Source: Podaxis mareebaensis (taxonomy: Eukaryota > Basidiomycota > Agaricomycetes > Agaricales > Agaricaceae). Taken from it: a stretch of 64,000 nt of DNA. The position numbers and the translations under genes are program-made. Within the stretch, counting starts at the first letter, position 1; every line of letters begins with the position of its first letter. The stretch spans positions 1-64,000 of the forward strand of contig JAEUWP010000213.1 of the NCBI GenBank assembly GCA_018524725.1, given 5' to 3'. Of this stretch, positions 57,661 through 64,000 are shown one piece after another. Under the pieces are notes generated by a model that saw nothing but the letters and a program-made list of their open reading frames with translations, was not told where the DNA came from and searched no databases.

Positions 57661-60595
57661 TTATTCATCATTGCCCTACGAATCTGGATTGTGTTTACTC
57701 CAAACTCCGTTTCTGCCTGGATTCTACTTTATCAAGAGTCCTGTTAGCCAGTGGTTTCCTGCTTCTGGCTTTGTGGGTATATTCCCTCACGCTCAATTAT
57801 CTTATGGCACTTCTGGAGATCTTCGACAGATAGCTCAGCTTGCCGGACTCCTGCTCGCGGTGTTCCAGTCTTCATGCTCATTTTTGTACCTTGAGGATAT
57901 ACCAACTGCTCAAAAAATTCTTCGCATGTGAAGTCAAGTGGTATGTAATGCTATTTTTCAGCCTCGTCCTACAGGAGTCATAGTATCAGCTAGAGAAATG
58001 GATGGTTGACGGTGTTGCTCCTCAGCCCAATGCTGTTCTGCCAGTCTGTTCACACTTTTGTAACTGGACTGTTCGAGCTGTGTCACGACACTTTTTCGCT
58101 CATTCTCTGACTTCGTTTGACTCGTCCACCTGGAAGAGTGTCTGGCTGGACGAAAGCACATTGGCGACAAGTTTAGTCAAATGTGAGGCCAAAGTTGGAC
58201 TTGGACTTACTTCTCCTGGAGACCAGTGCTGACACAGGCCACTTAGCAAGAGGCTTGGTACAGTCTTGTGCCATATGCTTGAAATTGGGTATGTAGGGAT
58301 AGAGGGGAAACAATAATACAGTCACATAACTAAGGCGAGCTTTGCCTGTGCATTGGCGATGACTGAAGGCTGTGCTGCGTTGTTCAAGGAAGTGTAACAC
58401 TTTACATGAGAGAGCCTTCGCCCTGCCATATGTGAGAATCTATCTAATCTCGTGATACAGTATGTTAGCTCCATGAGATCCCGAGTGTTAGTGTATCACA
58501 CCTATGTATCTGTACCTTCGAAAATTGAAATTGAAACCTTCTACTTGAAATGGTTTGATTGACATGTATTTGGCTCCAGACTGCATGGTGGGGACTGGTG
58601 GCGATTGGACGCAGTCGTGGTATTAGGGTACTTCTGGTAAAAATAAACCAGAGCAAAAGTATGTATTTGGTGCTGTTGAGTGTGATGTCACAGATCCGCG
58701 ACAGATTGGTGATTGGCGCCGTTTTGGCGGAGTTGTTCTTGGTGAAGGAGCGCAAACACATTCAAATATATCAATGATAGGGAGAGTAAACACATTCAAA
58801 CGTATGTCGGGACTCGGGAACGAGATTGAATAACCAAACACATTCAAACATACCACCATCAGGGATCATTCAATCAGGGGGGTAGGGGGAAAAGAACGTG
58901 TTCTTTTGCATCTCTTTCTACCCATCTCACACCTTCCAGTTTTTCAGTACAGGTGTGTTCCTTGTCCGTCGTTATGCTTCATAACTGATATCCACCCGCA
59001 CAGCCCTATCTCGACGCACGGGTACAACCCCAACTCTGCATTCATAATCCTGCACGATGTCTTGTCCAGAAGCCCAGACCGACTTCCCCAGTAAGCGTGG
59101 TACCTCCTGGAAGTGAAGCGCTGTAACTGTCCTACCTATAGCCATGACTACCAAGAGTATTTACGACGAGATGTACTCGTTCGACCGGACGGCCTGCTTT
59201 CCTCCCACACCCAGACTTGCCACCGTTGATCTTCCCGTCGTCGAACCTACCGACGAGGTAGTCGCGATCGTGAACGCTGATGAAGGAGGCGCATCTACTG
59301 ATGGTCTGTTACTATATGCTGAGGACTGTTAGAGCCCATAACATACGTATGTATATTGTACTTGCTCATTGCGAACGTCCAGTCCGGGTCTGGGTGGACT
59401 GTCCGCAGAAAAAGGTCATTAGCATCCTCAGTCCCTATATGGATGACATCACACAATGATTGCTGTTGAGGGGGTTTGCACGGCTTTTAGGCACGTGGAG
59501 GATCGATCCGTCATTATGATCCGTTTTCGGATGCTGACAAAGAGTTCGGAGTACGTGCATACGATCAAGCTTAGAGAACGCACTGTCGTTATGAAGGATG
59601 TGAGAACACTGCTTGGAGCTTGTATCGCTCGTGAGGATAGCTACTGAAGTAGTTGTAACTGAGGTGAGGCATGATCGCCCCTCCGATCTTCAGCGATCAC
59701 CTTGTAAAGTACCGGCGGCAACGATAATTGACGGAATTTCCAATTATTTTGATCCGTGCTTAGGTTGTTTTCTAGGGTTTCCCTGAGTCTTGTTGGAATT
59801 TATTGACGTGTTCGCATGAGTAGAAATACAGGAAGGTGGCATGTACACAAAAAAGACGACTCTGTCGCCGAAGCAGTTACTAGGAAGTCTACGTACTGTA
59901 CGGCTTGTACCCGATGCTGCTATATCAGCAGCCTATGAAGCCGCCCTTCAACACTGACACCCGTGCGGCGACAAGTTCCAAGTCGTTTCCAGCACTGCAG
60001 AGACGCAAAGCAGGTGGGAACGATATTATAGACTCGTATCAAGACAATTCACACGGACTGTGCACGGGCCCTGATCGCTGTGTTCTCTTCACCACCAAGA
60101 CTCAATTCCATCTAGCACGTTTCGCCAAGGCCTGGGACAAGGCGGCCAGGATAATTGACCTCACTGCGGGTGCGAGACTATCCGCAATACCTGCAGCCGA
60201 CAAAGGCCGTCCCTCATACATAGGCCAGGAGGTTCAGTTGAGCGCTGGTTGTAAAGGGGGTCATCGAGGTACGCCCCGTCTCGTTATATTCTCCGTGCAT
60301 GCGGCGATTAACCTGATCGCGAACGTTGAAAGAACGAGAGATAGGCTGACAAGTTAAAGGGGTCATAGCAGAGCCAAAACAGGTTGTGAGTTGAATGCGT
60401 CACCCCCATCCCTATCCTAACCCAAAGCTGCGTCCGGGCTGGTTGCAGATAACGGGTGCACAAACTGTCATAGTAGTCAAGTATCGGAGGGGAAGAGATC
60501 TAAGACAGAAGGAAGCTTTAACCGAGGAGCAAGAACGGGTGAGCCGCAGGTCGCACGCTGTGTTTCAAGGCACGCCTAACCGCCCAGACAGGAAC
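57488..60595. repeat. segmental duplication, copy II (partner 51920-54910)
   Basis: Collinear partner of copy I. Copy II extends to the AAGGAAGCTTTAACC and GCACGCTGTGTTTCAAGG region, matching 54850-54910. About 5.6 kb separates equivalent points. Orientation is the same, so this is a direct duplication. Confidence 0.8.
59144..59332 (+). CDS. small conserved ORF, copy II
   Basis: ATG-initiated, 62 residues: KSIYDEMYSFDRTACFPP, LATVDLPVVEPTDEV, ending LLYAEDC. It keeps frame against 53475-53715 with substitutions but no indels over about 60 codons, unlike the surrounding duplicated DNA. That suggests past or present selection on a protein. No motif recognised; it may be one exon of a larger gene. 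Confidence 0.4.
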   Translation: MTTKSIYDEMYSFDRTACFPPTPRLATVDLPVVEPTDEVVAIVNADEGGASTDGLLLYAEDC

Positions 60596-60792
60596 GGCGA
60601 ACAAGGTTTCTCGACTGAAAGATAAAAGGATAATGTGCTAGTCGAAGGCAAATTTTGCGATACCTAAACCTTTTTCTGTGAGCGCTTAATCATATCGATG
60701 ATACGAGTGGCTGAGACCAGGATCTTGCGGGCGATCTGTGACCGACAGGACCTGAAAGCATACGAGCTCTGTTAAAGGCGTCGACTCGAGTC

Positions 60793-61467
60793 ATGAGCCA
60801 CATTGGCAACCACCAGGAAATAGACGGACTAGACTGGATGAGTCGCCAGGAAGGAGAAATGCCCATTCTTCCGGACGCTCCTAGATTGAAGAACATCGAG
60901 ATAGCACCAGTACTGAGTGCGGATGCCAGTAGTGAAGATGTCACCGTAATTTGGGGAGCCGAAGAGGTCCTCCCGGAGCATTTGATATTCATGCCTGGTC
61001 GCTCGTATTTTTCGAGGCAAACGGACCACCGGTTGAGGTACACGGAGCAGCGAAGGCCAGTTTTAGAGCCCTTGGGGATTGAAGTCTCCAGCGAAGACTA
61101 CCTCATCTGGGGTGCCGCAATGGAGGCGTTGGATGAGCTCGGCATGGGAATCACATTGGGACCTCTAGAGGACTCGGAGAGGAGGATAGCGCCCGCAACA
61201 AGCCCTCCGATAAGGTCCATATGGATCTTTCCTGAAGATGGGTCCGTGATTGTGGTGAGAAAGCGGCCGGGGATGGGTTTTGTGACAGTCGCGGACGTGC
61301 AGGATGCGGTTATTCATTGGATGGAGGATAATCAAGACCAAATAGGACCAGAAACCATAAGTCCAAGCGTTTGGCAGGGTAACCCAGTGCAAGAGGAGCT
61401 CGGGTGGCTTTGGCGAGGCCTGGTGCAACGAGGCGAGCGCTTGGATGTGTGGGAGCTGCGATTGTGA
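60793..61467 (+). CDS. DUF6699-like family protein, copy 2
   Basis: Single exon, ATG start, 224 residues, intact. The conserved block VIVVRKRPGMGFVTVADVQ with the following helix IHWMEDNQ matches the minus-strand gene at 51395-52102. The C-terminus (LGWLWRGLVQRGERLDVWEL) also parallels that gene (EVWMWKGLMRLGETTETWCL). The N-terminal 100 residues are less alike. It lies directly downstream of duplicated block II and is absent from the equivalent place in block I, so it was inserted or moved. Function unknown. Confidence 0.65.
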   Translation: MSHIGNHQEIDGLDWMSRQEGEMPILPDAPRLKNIEIAPVLSADASSEDVTVIWGAEEVLPEHLIFMPGRSYFSRQTDHRLRYTEQRRPVLEPLGIEVSSEDYLIWGAAMEALDELGMGITLGPLEDSERRIAPATSPPIRSIWIFPEDGSVIVVRKRPGMGFVTVADVQDAVIHWMEDNQDQIGPETISPSVWQGNPVQEELGWLWRGLVQRGERLDVWELRL

Positions 61468-62635
61468 GGTATGAAGTCTGTTCGGCTCTGAAACTCTGCT
61501 AGCCACTCGCCTCACCTTACCCTGTAGTCGCAGAAATCGAGTCGATACCTAAGATTTACCACTCAGACTATTTCCATCTTTCCTTCTTCGATAAATTTCT
61601 GTACTTTTAGTATGAATGAATGAACCTGATATCTTTGTGGTTGAGCGTCCAACTGGTTGGAGCCGGGAAGATGGGATCCATCGTTAGGCCACGTGTAGAA
61701 GAAGATGGAGCCGCAAGAGGAGCACATCGAGGTAAATGGAGGGCTTATCGGTCACAGAGACAGCGTCTGCGCGAACTGTGAGGTCGTCGACGGTGAGGGA
61801 GAAAGGCAAGGGGACGCCTGTTGAAGAGTTGCAGGAAATGGTCTCGCCGGTGAATTAAGTATATCCCGGCAGAAACCTCCGCCTTTTATTCAGGACGCCG
61901 CTAGGCGCATCTTCCGAGGACATATGGCTTCAGCCTCGGAGTTTCCCACCCATTGTCCATGTGCATCAATAGAACGACTGTTGGTGGTCTTTGCAGCGAT
62001 TTGCACAACCAAGCTCGCCAGGTGTGGCAGTTTTCACTACGTTCTACAATGCCACAACCGCAGGGGAGCTGAAAGCATGAAACATGCTGCACCCTGCGAT
62101 TACTTATTTGTATCAATGGCTTCGTCAATCAGACTGTCCACTTCATTGACACAGATGTTCCGATGCCCTTGCGACGAGAGGGAGGCCTTCGGGCGTCTTG
62201 TGCAATACCAAACACGTATTTTGGATGTCTCTACAAGAAGCCCATCCCATCCTAAAATATCTCATTCCCATGTAAGGAACGTCTACAGACTTCTACGGAC
62301 CCGCGGACACATCATCCGTTCCTGCCCTATTTACGATAATGACTATGCAGTGGACCATGGAGAGAAGGCCTACCTTTCTTCTTTCCCATATGCACTCACC
62401 TATTCATCCATTTAGTTATCAACTTCCAGTACACCTTACGCATCGTTACCACCCCGTTTGTGCGCCTTGCACACCCAGAAGCATATCACTTCTGCTGGGT
62501 CCCTCCAGACTGCATCTCAGAATATCTCTCTCGTAGAAGGACGCAATAACTTGCTACGCCTTAGTCCACGCCCACTGCGTCTTCGCCAGGTTGTGCATGC
62601 AGTGGATGTATGCAGTCATGTGATCGTAACACTAC
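61468..62635. other. intergenic with a small-gene fragment
   Basis: On the minus strand, about 61640-61910, an open segment encodes CNSSTGVPLPFSLTVDDL and onward, with an AATAAAAGG element upstream; it resembles the 56683-56871 region. The ORF at 61924-62415 has no motif. Confidence 0.35.
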
Positions 62636-63583
62636 ATGTCGCAACAACCACATCGTCGATTCGTCCCTCCCCATATGGCGACTTTATCCCCCCAGAGCAA
62701 TGTTCTAACACCTCCGCTCAACCATTCGAATATCCCAGAACCCCTAGTGCCGCAGCATCCTCCCAGATATGCCGATATCGCTAACGCAGTCGATTACTTG
62801 AATCACCCGAGAGAAACGCGAAGCCAGTGATCCGTCAGCCCCCCCGATCTCAGCGCCTAGCCTCAAATTATGATTCTAGTAACACCGTACTACCTAAAGC
62901 CTGCAGCGCCGGAGGAAATAGGAAAGGCGGAACCATACACAAAAGCTCGCTTGTTGCTGCTGTCCTCACCACTTCAGGCGCTCTCTCATTTGCCACCCCA
63001 GCCGACGTTCAACAACTCACTGATGATGTTGCACGACTCCGTGACGCAGTTGCTACCAACCAAAGGGACAGTTAAGCCGGCATAGGACGGCTCACCGACA
63101 TCATTGCCCAAACTCAAAGCCGATGTCGCACAGCTTATCACTGAAGTTACGGAGATCTGCAATGACTCCGCAGTGATGTTATAGAAATGCGCAATGAAAT
63201 TCCGGAGATTCGTGATGATAACACAGGAATCTATAGAGACGTTGACAAGCTCCTGAAAGCGTTGAAGGAGCTCCCGATTCTCCTCTATAACAGTTCTGCT
63301 GGAAACATGGGGCCACTCTTTGACCCAACCGTCGTCGCAGGTCAGTTGGTTCGTCTTGAAGATCCCAATCCAGAATGTCGGGATGCTCTTCGGGGTTTCA
63401 CAGGTGAGTGAAATGCTGTCAACGAAGGACCTATGGATGTGTAAACCCCCTTTTTTCTAGTCGCTCATTGTCGAGAATCTGCCGTCCGACTTGGTTTCGA
63501 TGCGTTGGACTTGCCTGAAATGCTTACTGAACCGGACCGACGCAGGCAGATTGCCGCGCGCATTGGGGTTTTTATCGGGTAAG
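62636..63583 (+). pseudogene. coiled-coil family gene, copy II, disrupted
   Basis: It starts MSQQPHRRFVPPHMA and runs Pro-rich for about 62 codons to a donor near CCAGTGATCC. The second exon carries a heptad segment (VQQLTDDVARLRDAVATNQ). Lesions: a one-base loss before SSLVAAVL, TAA where copy I has CAA (GACAGTTAAGCC), and a further frameshift after DIIAQ. The 3-prime end is well kept: IRDDNTGIYRDVDKLL, then the intron from 63408, then DLPEMLTEPDRRRQIAARIG and a stop at 63581-63583. Both copies in the window are broken. Confidence 0.6.
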
Positions 63584-64000
63584 GATAGAGATATGCAAGG
63601 GTATATTTATGTTGAGGTAGACATGGTATTTATTGGTTCCGGAGATGCTCTCTGCTTGGGCTCTGGGGTCATAAATGATAAAGGAGAGAGGTGAGGCACC
63701 GGAATACCACTTCTGTCTCATATTCTAGACACCACTAGCTGCATTTTCGGAGGCGATGGCTTCACAATCCGGGGTTCACGCCACGTCTGATTGCACAGTG
63801 ATGTGAGTGTCCATAAATGAAAGAAATAAAAGGCAATATTTATTTCGGACGTTAGGGGCTTTCGCATCGTGATCTGTTACGGAGACCGTCACAGTCACAA
63901 CACTAAGTACTTCATCGGTGTATTTTCCCTTCCCCTTTTCTCTGATCCAATAAAGGTTCAAACTCTTTAGCGAAGACAATCCGGCCAATCCACGCGGCTA
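63584..64000. other. window end, no supported gene
   Basis: The 63660-63760 part resembles fragments near 56950 and 61900 (TATTCTAGACACCACTAG). Nothing else recognised. Confidence 0.4.

Noticed and set aside
60690..61043. Minus-strand ORF overlapping the DUF6699-like gene
   Set aside because: Antisense to a frame that is conserved in a second locus; the antisense frame is not conserved.
1..64000. tRNA, rRNA or CRISPR arrays
   Set aside because: I looked for T-arm words, cloverleaf pairings and regularly spaced identical repeats and found none that hold up.

Overview
The window looks like nuclear DNA of a filamentous basidiomycete. The genes carry many short introns, mostly 45-60 bp, with GTRNGT donors and YAG acceptors; there are no operons, and the families are fungal (BUB3, N-terminally extended flavin monooxygenases, CYP, metacaspase-like peptidases, F-box, beta-trefoil lectins). 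An agaricomycete, perhaps near Rhizoctonia/Ceratobasidium, is an inference from family content, not a measurement.

Layout. 0-6.8 kb is mostly decayed repeats. 6.8-8.1 kb holds an intact six-exon BUB3. 8.4-11.6 kb holds a ricin-B-type lectin gene and a broken duplicate. 12-22 kb is a tandem array, all on the minus strand, of three flavin-dependent monooxygenases with an N-terminal SnoaL/NTF2-like region: one frameshifted, two intact, all with a 6-nt microexon. 23-30.5 kb is a tandem array of three metacaspase-like (C14) genes, also minus strand, one dead and two apparently intact with 16 exons each; a relic of a further monooxygenase lies among them. 33-42 kb has a hypothetical gene, an F-box gene, a striking hairpin, a small secreted cysteine-rich protein and two unrecognised genes. 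43.9-48.5 kb has a complete P450 convergent with a different 11-exon FMO. 51-64 kb is a duplicated block with two intact genes of a DUF6699-like family and several broken copies.

How it works together. Most of the window is a birth-and-death landscape: local duplication, then frameshifts, nonsense changes and splice-site loss. Core function is represented by BUB3 (spindle checkpoint). The redox genes (two intact array FMOs, a separate FMO and the P450) suggest specialised metabolism or detoxification. The metacaspase pair could act in heterokaryon incompatibility or cell death, the lectin in carbohydrate recognition or defence; these roles are inferences from families. All gene models were spliced by eye; reading frame was checked by summing exon lengths, and positions may be off by a base or two.
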